From assembly GCA_016283945.1 (NCBI GenBank), contig JAEENW010000092.1, positions 1 to 7,053 on the forward strand: DNA of 7,053 bases, read 5' to 3'. The notes beneath the pieces are model-generated. The model was not told where the DNA came from. It ran no database searches and worked only from the letters and a program-made list of their open reading frames with translations. The DNA is from Bacillota bacterium. GTDB taxonomy: Bacteria; Bacillota; Clostridia; Peptostreptococcales; Anaerovoracaceae. Below, piece by piece: positions 1 through 6,768 of this stretch (positions are counted from its first letter, which is position 1; each line of letters starts with the position of its first letter). A program made the position numbers and the translations under genes.

Positions 1-23
1 TTCTTTTCTTCACAAAGCCTCCC

Positions 24-52
24 TTGACAAGTATTCTATTAGTTTTTAATAT
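24..52 (+). promoter_or_regulatory. Sigma-70/sigma-A type promoter of topA
   Basis: A perfect -35 hexamer TTGACA (24-29) is followed after 17 bases by TAATAT (47-52), which matches 4 of 6 bases of the -10 consensus. The spacing is ideal and the region is AT-rich against the GC-rich genes. The predicted transcript would start near base 59, giving a leader of about 27 bases. The topA ribosome site AAAGGA (73-78) lies 7 bases before its ATG. Topoisomerase I promoters often respond to supercoiling, but nothing in this sequence demonstrates that. Confidence 0.8.
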
Positions 53-85
53 GAAGCTACTTTTGAACTCTGAAAGGACGGGAAT

Positions 86-2173
86 ATGCCTGCAAAGAAT
101 CTAGTCATAGTGGAGTCGCCGTCGAAGGCCAAGACCATAGAGAAGTTCCTGGGGAGCCGCTACAAGGTGCTCGCCACCAAGGGACACCTCAGAGACCTGC
201 CCAAGAGCAGGATGGGAGTCGACATCGACCACGGCTTCGCGCCCGAATACATAAACGTCAGGGGCAAGGGAGACACGATCAAGGAGATCCGCGAGGCCGC
301 CAAGGCAGCCGACAAGGTCTTCCTCGCGACGGACCCCGACCGCGAGGGCGAGGCCATCTCCTGGCACATCTGCAGCCTCCTCGGGATAGATCCCGCGAAG
401 GCCAACAGGATAGCCTTCCAGGAGATCACCAAGCCCGCGGTCACCGAGGCAGTCAAGAACCCTCGCCCTGTTGACATGCAGCTCGTCGACGCGCAGCAGG
501 GCAGAAGGGTGCTCGACCGCGTAGTGGGCTACAAGATCAGTCCGCTGCTCTGGGCTAAGGTCGGAAGGGGACTCTCCGCCGGCCGCGTTCAGTCCGCGGC
601 GCTCAAGATGATCTGCGACAGGGAGAAGGAGATCGAAGCCTTCGTCCCGCGCGAGTACTGGACGGTCAGCGCCGAGCTCACCAAGCAGGGACTGACCCCC
701 GCGAAGGAGAAGAAGGCGGCCTTCACCGCCAGGCTCGAGACCCGCGGCGGAAAGAAGATCGCCGTGAACAACGCCGAGGAGAACGCGAAGATACTCGCCG
801 AGCTCAAGCAGGGCGGCTTCAGCGTCGCCGCGGTCGAGGAGAAGGAGGTGCAGCGCAGGCCTTACGCCCCGTACACCACCTCGGTGCTGCAGCAGGACGC
901 CTCCGTGCGCTGCGGCTTCACCCCCAAGCGCACGATGATGATCGCGCAGGAGCTCTACGAGGGCGTCTCGGTCAAGGGCCACGGTACCATAGGACTCATC
1001 ACCTACATGAGGACCGACTCCGTCAGGATCTCCGACATCGCCGACGCGGCCTGCAAGAGCTACATCGCGGAGAATTACTCAAAGGACTACGTAGGAAACA
1101 ACTACTATTCCAACAAGAAGGGGAGCGCGCAGGACGCCCACGAGGCCATCAGGCCGAGCTACGTCGACCTCGCTCCCGACGACATAAAGGATTCGCTCAG
1201 CTCCGACCAGTATAAGCTCTACAGGCTCATATGGTCGCGCTTCGTCGCGAGCCGCATGAAGCCCGCCGTCTACGACTCGGTCTCCGCCGACATCGTCAAC
1301 GGCTCCTACGGCTTCAAGGCCAGCGGCAGGAGGCTAGTCTTCGACGGCTTCCTCAAGGTCTACAGCGACGAGGGCGGCGAGAAGGAAAAGATGCTGCCCC
1401 CGCTCGAGAAGGGCGAGGTCCTCAAGGAGCTCGGCGTCAGCGGCGAGCAGAAGTTCACCGAGCCGGTCTCGCGCTTCACCGAGGCCAGCCTCATCCGAGA
1501 GCTCGAGGAGAAGGGCATAGGCCGCCCGAGCACCTACGCGCCCATCGTCTCCAACCTCATGGACAGGCGCTACATACTCAAGGAGAAGAAATCGCTGATG
1601 CCGACCGACCTCGGCCGCCGCGTCAACGACGAGATAATGGAGGTCTACTTCAAGGAGCTCGTGGACGCGGGCTTTACTGCCGGCATGGAGTCCGATCTCG
1701 ACAAGGTCGAGGAGGGCAGAGAGAGCTGGCAGAAGGTCCTCGACGACTATTATAATGGCTACCTCAAGGCCCAGCTCGACGCGGCCGGCTCAAAGCTCGA
1801 GAAGATCGAGATCAAGCCCGAGCTCACCGGAGAGCTCTGCCCCGAGTGCGGAAGGCCTCTTGCCAGGAAGCACGGAAAGTTCGGCGACTTCCTCGCCTGC
1901 ACCGGCTTCCCCGAGTGCCGCTACACCAGATCCATAGTCGAGAGCACCGGCGTCAAGTGCCCCAAGTGCGGCAGGGACATAGTCAAGAAGATCAGCCGCA
2001 AGGGCAAGCTTTTCTATGGCTGCTCCGGTTACCCCGAGTGCGACCAGGTCTACTGGTACAAGCCGGTGGACAAGAAGTGCCCGCGCTGCGGGAGCCTGCT
2101 CGTGGAGAGAGGGCGCTCGCTCGTGTGCTCCAATCAGGAGTGCGGATACTCTGAGCGTAAAGGGAAAGAGTGA
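86..2173 (+). CDS. topA: DNA topoisomerase I (type IA), three C-terminal zinc ribbons
   Basis: This cytoplasmic enzyme relaxes negative supercoils by cutting one DNA strand through a 5'-phosphotyrosine link, balancing gyrase. The 695-residue protein opens with the TOPRIM domain: VIVESPSKAKT with the catalytic glutamate at E10, then DPDREGE (83-89) with the metal-binding acidic residues. The active-site tyrosine is Y307 in the signature ITYMRTDS. The core reaches about residue 575. Three Cys4 zinc ribbons follow, with first cysteines at C585, C625 and C665, a 40-residue period; each begins CPxCG. E. coli TopA is longer (about 865 residues) because of extra C-terminal domains; this length fits Gram-positive forms. 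The ATG at 86 is fixed by AAAGGA seven bases upstream and by homology starting at residue 5. It appears to be transcribed alone from the promoter at 24-52, since 345 non-coding bases separate it from hslV. All catalytic motifs are intact. Confidence 0.98.
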   Translation: MPAKNLVIVESPSKAKTIEKFLGSRYKVLATKGHLRDLPKSRMGVDIDHGFAPEYINVRGKGDTIKEIREAAKAADKVFLATDPDREGEAISWHICSLLGIDPAKANRIAFQEITKPAVTEAVKNPRPVDMQLVDAQQGRRVLDRVVGYKISPLLWAKVGRGLSAGRVQSAALKMICDREKEIEAFVPREYWTVSAELTKQGLTPAKEKKAAFTARLETRGGKKIAVNNAEENAKILAELKQGGFSVAAVEEKEVQRRPYAPYTTSVLQQDASVRCGFTPKRTMMIAQELYEGVSVKGHGTIGLITYMRTDSVRISDIADAACKSYIAENYSKDYVGNNYYSNKKGSAQDAHEAIRPSYVDLAPDDIKDSLSSDQYKLYRLIWSRFVASRMKPAVYDSVSADIVNGSYGFKASGRRLVFDGFLKVYSDEGGEKEKMLPPLEKGEVLKELGVSGEQKFTEPVSRFTEASLIRELEEKGIGRPSTYAPIVSNLMDRRYILKEKKSLMPTDLGRRVNDEIMEVYFKELVDAGFTAGMESDLDKVEEGRESWQKVLDDYYNGYLKAQLDAAGSKLEKIEIKPELTGELCPECGRPLARKHGKFGDFLACTGFPECRYTRSIVESTGVKCPKCGRDIVKKISRKGKLFYGCSGYPECDQVYWYKPVDKKCPRCGSLLVERGRSLVCSNQECGYSERKGKE

Positions 2174-2180
2174 TCCCACG

Positions 2181-2223
2181 CGCAGACTTCTCCGCGGGTT
2201 TCCGCTCAACAGCGTTGTCTGCG
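2181..2223 (+). other. Stem-loop just after topA, possible 3'-end structure
   Basis: CGCAGAC (2181-2187) is perfectly complementary to GTCTGCG (2217-2223), and the loop contains a second small hairpin, GCGG-gttt-CCGC (2194-2205). It begins 7 bases after the topA stop codon, where a terminator or 3' stabilising structure would sit. No run of T follows it, so it is not a standard intrinsic terminator. Its 3' arm overlaps the start of the repeat element described next, so the pairing could be incidental. Confidence 0.4.
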
Positions 2224-2395
2224 GGTGACGCGGGGAGGAGTTCGCCGCGGAGATAAACGTCTGAAACGGAGCTGACAGGAAGAAGCTTACCGGCAGGTTT
2301 TGTTCAAAAGCTCAGTATGCGGGTGGCGCGAGGAGGGGCTCCCCACAGCGAGGAGCGCCTGCACCGCAGCTGATGGGGAGGAGCCTCGCGGCAGG
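2206..2395 (+). repeat. Two tandem diverged copies of a GC-rich element, 98-bp period
   Basis: Bases 2206-2297 align without gaps to 2304-2395 at a constant offset of 98. By my hand count 65 of 92 positions match, about 71 percent. The best block is GCGGGTG.CGCG.GGAGG at 2221 and 2319, and both copies end in CGGCAGG (2291-2297 and 2389-2395). In the better-conserved part (2221-2297 against 2319-2395) 14 of the 22 differences are transitions. The period is not a multiple of three and no start or ribosome site accompanies it, so it is not a repeated coding segment. The second copy contains a possible hairpin, GGCGC (2325-2329) with GCGCC (2355-2359). It fills most of the topA-hslV gap. It could be a dispersed intergenic element, a duplicated structured RNA or decayed sequence; I do not recognise the family. 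Confidence 0.7.
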
Positions 2396-2427
2396 ACCCG
2401 CCTCACGGCCTGTCGATACGAAACCTG

Positions 2428-2467
2428 TAGATCAATAACTAAGTTAACGTAATACACTTTTATATAT
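2428..2467 (+). promoter_or_regulatory. AT-rich promoter-like patch ahead of hslV
   Basis: After 250 bases of GC-rich repeat the sequence becomes abruptly AT-rich. It contains TTAACG (2444-2449) and TATATA (2461-2466), about 55 bases before the hslV start. TATATA is a plausible -10 element, but no good -35 hexamer sits 16-18 bases upstream, and TTAACG is only 11 bases away. The hslV operon needs a promoter somewhere here and this is the only suitable patch, so I infer its role from position and composition. I see no CIRCE-type heat-shock operator. Confidence 0.45.
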
Positions 2468-2503
2468 CGCGCAACGCTCCTGCGCGCAACCCGCGAAACG
2501 CGG
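2468..2503 (+). promoter_or_regulatory. Two tandem GC hairpins in the hslV leader
   Basis: Just downstream of the candidate -10 element are two perfect short hairpins. CGCGCA (2468-2473) pairs with TGCGCG (2481-2486) across a 7-base loop, and CCGCG (2491-2495) pairs with CGCGG (2499-2503) across an AAA loop. They end 5 bases before the Shine-Dalgarno sequence AGAGGG (2509-2514). If transcription starts near 2470, the first hairpin lies at the 5' end of the mRNA, where such structures commonly slow decay. The E. coli hslVU leader is reported to carry a stabilising stem-loop; that this one acts alike is inference. Confidence 0.55.
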
Positions 2504-2518
2504 AATTGAGAGGGAAAC

Positions 2519-3058
2519 ATGCAGCAATTTCACGCAACCACAATAGTGCTCGTGAGGCGCGGCCCCGAGGACGTCGCCATCGCCGGCGACGGACAGGTCA
2601 CCATGGGCGAGCACGCCATCATGAAGAACAACGCCAAGAAGGTCAGGAAGATCTACCGCGGGAATGTGCTCAGCGGCTTCGCCGGCACCGTCTCCGACGC
2701 GTTCTCCCTCACCGAGAAGTTCGAGAAGAAGCTCGAGGAGCACGGGGGCAACCTCAAGCGAGCCGCCGTCGCGCTCGCGCAGACCTGGCGCTCCGACCAG
2801 GGCGCGAGGAACCTCGACGCCATGATGCTCGTCGCCGACAGGGACAGCATACTGCTGATCTCCGGCACGGGCGAGGTCATCGAGCCCGACGCGGACTACG
2901 TCGCGATAGGCTCGGGCGGCAATTACGCCTACGCCGCCGCTCACGCGCTCTACGACCACACGGACATGAGCGCCGCGCAGATCGCCGAGGAGAGCCTCAG
3001 GATCGCCTCCGATATCTGCGTCTACACCAATGGCCACATCACGGTCGAGACTCTTTAG
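2519..3058 (+). CDS. hslV: HslV (ClpQ) peptidase subunit of the HslUV protease
   Basis: HslV forms a double hexameric ring of N-terminal-threonine peptidases, related to the proteasome beta subunit, which degrades proteins unfolded and fed in by HslU. The 179-residue precursor begins MQQFHATTIV. By alignment with known HslV proteins, T7 is the nucleophile exposed after loss of a six-residue leader. Other family marks are GDGQVT (23-28), a lysine pair at 40-41 in the place of the active-site lysine, GFAG (53-56), WRSD (90-93), IGSGG (130-134) and the late YTN near the C-terminus. The length is normal. The ATG at 2519 follows AGAGGG at 2509-2514 with a short 4-base spacer; no start codon lies immediately before T7, so the leader must be translated. 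The gene opens the four-gene run, 27 bases before hslU, consistent with equal production of the two subunits. Confidence 0.97.
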   Translation: MQQFHATTIVLVRRGPEDVAIAGDGQVTMGEHAIMKNNAKKVRKIYRGNVLSGFAGTVSDAFSLTEKFEKKLEEHGGNLKRAAVALAQTWRSDQGARNLDAMMLVADRDSILLISGTGEVIEPDADYVAIGSGGNYAYAAAHALYDHTDMSAAQIAEESLRIASDICVYTNGHITVETL

Positions 3059-3085
3059 GGCAGGGCCGGAAAGCAGGAGGTCAGA

Positions 3086-4504
<1,419 letters not shown>

Positions 4505-4505
4505 A

Positions 4506-4558
4506 GCGGGGATACCGAGCGACAGGACCCGCTTGAATATGACGCGGCTCATGCCGCG
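4506..4558 (+). promoter_or_regulatory. Structured translation-initiation region of hflX
   Basis: Two perfect inverted repeats bracket the likely hflX start. GCGGG (4506-4510) pairs with CCCGC (4528-4532), placing the AGGA Shine-Dalgarno (4524-4527) at the end of the loop and the TTG codon (4533) just outside the stem. Then CGCGGC (4543-4548) pairs with GCCGCG (4553-4558) across a TCAT loop that contains the first two bases of the in-frame ATG at 4551. Such structures can throttle initiation and would disfavour ATG 4551 as a start. The pairing is seen directly; a control role is inferred. Confidence 0.4.
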
Positions 4559-5852
4559 CGATAACAGTAATATGCTCAGATTCGACGACGACAACAACGT
4601 AATACAGCGCGAGAGCTCCCGCGCCATACTGGTCGGGATCACGACCGGCGCGGACATCTCGTACTCCATGCAGGAGCTCGAGGGCCTTGCCGAGGCTGAC
4701 GGCATCGAGGTCCTGGGCGTCATGACCCAGAACGTCGAGCGCATCAACGCCGGCACCTACATGGGCTCGGGCAAGTTGCAGGAGCTCAAGGAGATGTGCG
4801 GGAACATGGGCGCGGACCTCATCGTGATGAACGACGAGCTCACCGGCATGCAGCTTCGCAACATCGAGGACGCCTCCGGGGTCAAGGTCATAGACCGCAC
4901 CATACTCATACTCGACATCTTCGCCGACCGCGCCACCTCGCGCGAGGGCAAGCTCCAGGTCGAGATGGCCCAGCTGCGCTACCGCATGCCAAGGCTCCTC
5001 GGTTTCGGAAAGTCGCTCTCCAGGCTGGGCGGAGGCATAGGCACCAGAGGTCCAGGAGAGAAGAAGCTCGAGACAGACAGGCGCCACATCCAGCACCGCA
5101 TAGACGAGATCCGCAGCGAGCTGCAGGAGGTCGAGGGAAACCGCGGAGTCCAGCGCGCCAGGCGCGAGAAGTCAGAGCTTCCCGTCGCCGCCCTGGTCGG
5201 CTACACCAACTCCGGCAAGTCCTCCATTATGAACAGGCTGCTGGAGATGGAGGACAGGAGCGAGAAGCAGGTCTTCGAGAAGGACATGCTCTTCGCGACC
5301 CTCGACACCGCCCAGAGGCTGATCACGCTCGAGGACGGTAAGAGCTTCATACTCATCGACACCGTAGGCTTCGTGAGCAAGCTTCCGCACGCTCTGGTAG
5401 AGGCCTTCAAGTCCACGCTCGACGAGGTGCGCTACGCGGACGTGCTGATCCACGTCGCCGACGCGTCCTTCCCCGAGCACGACTTCCACATCGAGGTAAC
5501 GGACAGGGTCCTGGACGAGCTCGGGGCGGGCGGCAAGCCCACTCTTCTCGTGTTCAACAAGCTGGATCTCGCGCCTGAGTTCTCCACGCTCGGCTACGGC
5601 AAGGACTGCATCGCGGTCTCGACGAAGACCGGCGAGGGCTACGGGGAGTTCACCTCGAGGCTCAAGGCCATGCTCTTCGGAGACATGGAGGAGATGAGCC
5701 TGCTGATACCCTACGACAGGGGCGACATAGTCTCCCAGATCATGGAGGGAGGCAGCACCAGATCCGTAGAGTACACGGAGAAGGGCACGCTCATAAGGGC
5801 GGAGCTCAAGGAGTCCGACCGCAGGCGCTACGCCGCGTTCAAGGCTCCATGA
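4533..5852 (+). CDS. hflX: HflX ribosome-splitting GTPase
   Basis: HflX is a TRAFAC-class GTPase that binds 50S subunits and 70S ribosomes and splits stalled or heat-damaged ribosomes. The 439-residue product has the HflX N-terminal domain beginning near RAILVG, with the family motif MGSGK (77-81). Next comes the signature GGGIGTRGPGE (166-176), then a charged helical linker about 180-215. The G domain carries G1 GYTNSGKSS (223-231), G3 DTVGF (276-280) and G4 NKLD (342-345). A small C-terminal domain follows. All GTP-binding motifs are intact and the length is close to E. coli HflX (426). The start is uncertain: TTG 4533 has AGGA five bases upstream, ATG 4539 has the same site at a long 11 bases, and ATG 4551 or 4572 lack a ribosome site. 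Conserved homology begins only after about residue 28, so it cannot decide. Its stop codon overlaps the yigZ ribosome site. Confidence 0.96.
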   Translation: MNMTRLMPRDNSNMLRFDDDNNVIQRESSRAILVGITTGADISYSMQELEGLAEADGIEVLGVMTQNVERINAGTYMGSGKLQELKEMCGNMGADLIVMNDELTGMQLRNIEDASGVKVIDRTILILDIFADRATSREGKLQVEMAQLRYRMPRLLGFGKSLSRLGGGIGTRGPGEKKLETDRRHIQHRIDEIRSELQEVEGNRGVQRARREKSELPVAALVGYTNSGKSSIMNRLLEMEDRSEKQVFEKDMLFATLDTAQRLITLEDGKSFILIDTVGFVSKLPHALVEAFKSTLDEVRYADVLIHVADASFPEHDFHIEVTDRVLDELGAGGKPTLLVFNKLDLAPEFSTLGYGKDCIAVSTKTGEGYGEFTSRLKAMLFGDMEEMSLLIPYDRGDIVSQIMEGGSTRSVEYTEKGTLIRAELKESDRRRYAAFKAP

Positions 5853-5862
5853 GGAGACAGTC

Positions 5863-6486
5863 ATGGCAGTGCTTTACACCACAGTCGAAAAGGAGGCCGC
5901 AGCCGAGCAGACCATCGAGCGCAGCCGCTTCATAGCGTATATAAAGCCTGTCACTTCCAGAGAGGAGGCTGAGGCCTTCTTCGAGTGGGTCAACGAGCGG
6001 CACAGGGACGCCAGGCACTGCGTCCCGGCCTTCGTCATAGGGGACAAGATGCAGCTGCAGTGGGCCTCCGACAACGGAGAGCCGCAGGGCACCGCCGGCG
6101 CGCCGATAGTGCAGCTCCTCGTGAAGGAGGGGATCACCAACGTCGCGGTAGGGGTCATACGCTACTTCGGCGGGATCAAGCTCGGCACAGGCGGGCTCGT
6201 GAGAGCCTATTCGAGCTCGGCGAGGCTCGCGCTCGAGGCCGCGGGGCGTCACGACGTGAGGGAAGTGACCGAGCTCAGGACCGAGATCCCCTACAGCAGC
6301 CTCGGGAAGCTGCAAAACAATGAAAAGAACATGCCCTTCGAGATAGCGGAGACCGGCTTCGCGGAGAACGTCAGCGTGACCCTGCGCTACGAGCCCGAGG
6401 ACGCCGGCGCCGTCGTAGGCATGCTCACGGACCTGGTCGGCGGCAAGTGGATCAGGGAGCCGGAGATCAGGCAGACCACGGCATAG
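5863..6486 (+). CDS. yigZ: YigZ/YvyE family protein (IMPACT/UPF0029 domain)
   Basis: This 207-residue protein belongs to the bacterial branch of the IMPACT family. Eukaryotic IMPACT/YIH1 binds GCN1 and dampens GCN2 signalling under amino-acid starvation; the bacterial role is not settled, though a link to translation is likely. The N-terminal UPF0029 domain shows the hallmarks RSRFIA near residue 20, DNGEPQGTAGAP (70-81) and RYFGGIKLGTGGLVRAY (100-116). The C-terminal third, from about 138, fits the DUF1949 ferredoxin-like domain. Length is normal for the family. The ATG at 5863 is well supported by GAGGAG (5851-5856), six bases upstream and overlapping the TGA of hflX, so the two genes are probably translationally coupled. 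It is the last gene of the hslV-hslU-hflX run. Confidence 0.95.
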   Translation: MAVLYTTVEKEAAAEQTIERSRFIAYIKPVTSREEAEAFFEWVNERHRDARHCVPAFVIGDKMQLQWASDNGEPQGTAGAPIVQLLVKEGITNVAVGVIRYFGGIKLGTGGLVRAYSSSARLALEAAGRHDVREVTELRTEIPYSSLGKLQNNEKNMPFEIAETGFAENVSVTLRYEPEDAGAVVGMLTDLVGGKWIREPEIRQTTA

Positions 6487-6544
6487 GGCTGAGGGCCGCT
6501 GACGGCGCGAAGGATCCCGGCCTCAGCCGGCGCCGTCCGGACGG
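6487..6544 (+). other. Crossing inverted repeats immediately after yigZ
   Basis: Starting on the base after the yigZ stop, GGCTGAGG (6487-6494) pairs perfectly with CCTCAGCC (6521-6528), and GACGGCGC (6501-6508) pairs perfectly with GCGCCGTC (6530-6537). The arms alternate (A B A' B'), so the two 8-bp stems interlock. A 12-bp palindrome, CCGTCCGGACGG (6533-6544), overlaps the last arm, and CCGGC-ctca-GCCGG (6517-6530) offers a further small hairpin. No T-run follows closely, so it is not a textbook intrinsic terminator. The position suggests a 3'-end structure for the operon, with two competing folds. Bases 6561-6646 beyond it are AT-rich, with T6 at 6585-6590 and no gene that I can support. 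Confidence 0.55.
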
Positions 6545-6646
6545 GCTGCCGCGCATCTATCCGGATCTGTTATGCTTTCAATGCTTTTTTGATATCACAT
6601 TTTCAACGTTTTTGTGGCATATACTATCGCGCGAGCTGTTAGATGA

Positions 6647-6675
6647 TTGACGGTTCGTTTTTTAATTGTTACAAT
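6647..6675 (+). promoter_or_regulatory. Strong sigma-70/sigma-A type promoter of the lipoprotein gene
   Basis: TTGACG (6647-6652, 5 of 6 consensus bases) and TACAAT (6670-6675, 5 of 6) are separated by the optimal 17 bases, within a T-rich spacer. The predicted transcription start is near 6682, giving a leader of roughly 87 bases before the ATG at 6769. It is among the best promoter matches in the window, which fits the usual high expression of binding-protein genes and makes the lipoprotein gene a separate transcription unit from the hslV operon. Confidence 0.82.
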
Positions 6676-6685
6676 CATGTTACAT
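6665..6685 (+). promoter_or_regulatory. Operator-like twin palindromes over the -10 and start site
   Basis: Two odd-length perfect palindromes sit side by side: ATTGT-T-ACAAT (6665-6675) and ATGT-T-ACAT (6677-6685). They share the core TGTTACA and their centres (6670 and 6681) are 11 bases apart, one turn of the DNA helix. The first covers the -10 hexamer and the second the likely start site, the classic place for a repressor. The arrangement would suit two dimers binding side by side on one DNA face. I do not recognise the regulator, and part of the first palindrome is explained by the -10 sequence itself. Confidence 0.45.
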
Positions 6686-6722
6686 CAGACTGTCTGTCCT
6701 GAGCAGGCAGGCCGTTCTGATG
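6683..6722 (+). promoter_or_regulatory. Long bulged hairpin at the 5' end of the lipoprotein mRNA
   Basis: CATCAGA (6683-6689) pairs perfectly with TCTGATG (6716-6722). The adjoining CTGTCTG (6690-6696) pairs with CAGGCAG (6704-6710) through one G-T wobble, leaving a 7-base loop and a 5-base bulge, GCCGT (6711-6715). The result is a 14-bp stem that begins at or next to the predicted transcription start. It could protect the mRNA from 5' decay or act as a regulatory leader. It matches no riboswitch class I can name, and no terminator hairpin with a T-run follows it. Confidence 0.5.
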
Positions 6723-6768
6723 CGAACCGCTATCATAACTTAGAAGGATTTAAAGAGGTACTTATCTT

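Noticed and set aside
101..982. A 293-codon minus-strand open frame opposite the start of topA
   Set aside because: It is the same kind of antisense shadow, Leu/Asp/Gly-rich with no family resemblance, and lies opposite conserved TOPRIM coding sequence.
2174..2518. Tandem riboswitch (glycine or cyclic-di-GMP type) ahead of hslV
   Set aside because: The repeat period is in the right size range, but I could not find the conserved core motifs of these classes in either copy, and hslV is not a typical target.
2287..2520. A 77-codon minus-strand open frame in the topA-hslV gap
   Set aside because: It has no recognisable domain, runs back through both the hslV leader and the repeat element, and I see no convincing ribosome site before its start.
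6501..6518. A third copy of the topA-hslV element after yigZ
   Set aside because: GGCGCGAAGGA resembles GGCGCGAGGAG at 2325, but the match covers only about 11 bases and does not extend in either direction, so chance in GC-rich sequence is likely.
6585..6590. T6 run as an intrinsic terminator of the hslV operon
   Set aside because: No GC-rich hairpin ends directly before it; the strong stems lie more than 40 bases upstream, so the standard terminator layout is missing.
6620..6625. TATACT as the -10 element of a second promoter
   Set aside because: No acceptable -35 hexamer lies 15-19 bases upstream, and the site at 6647-6675 is much better and closer to the gene.
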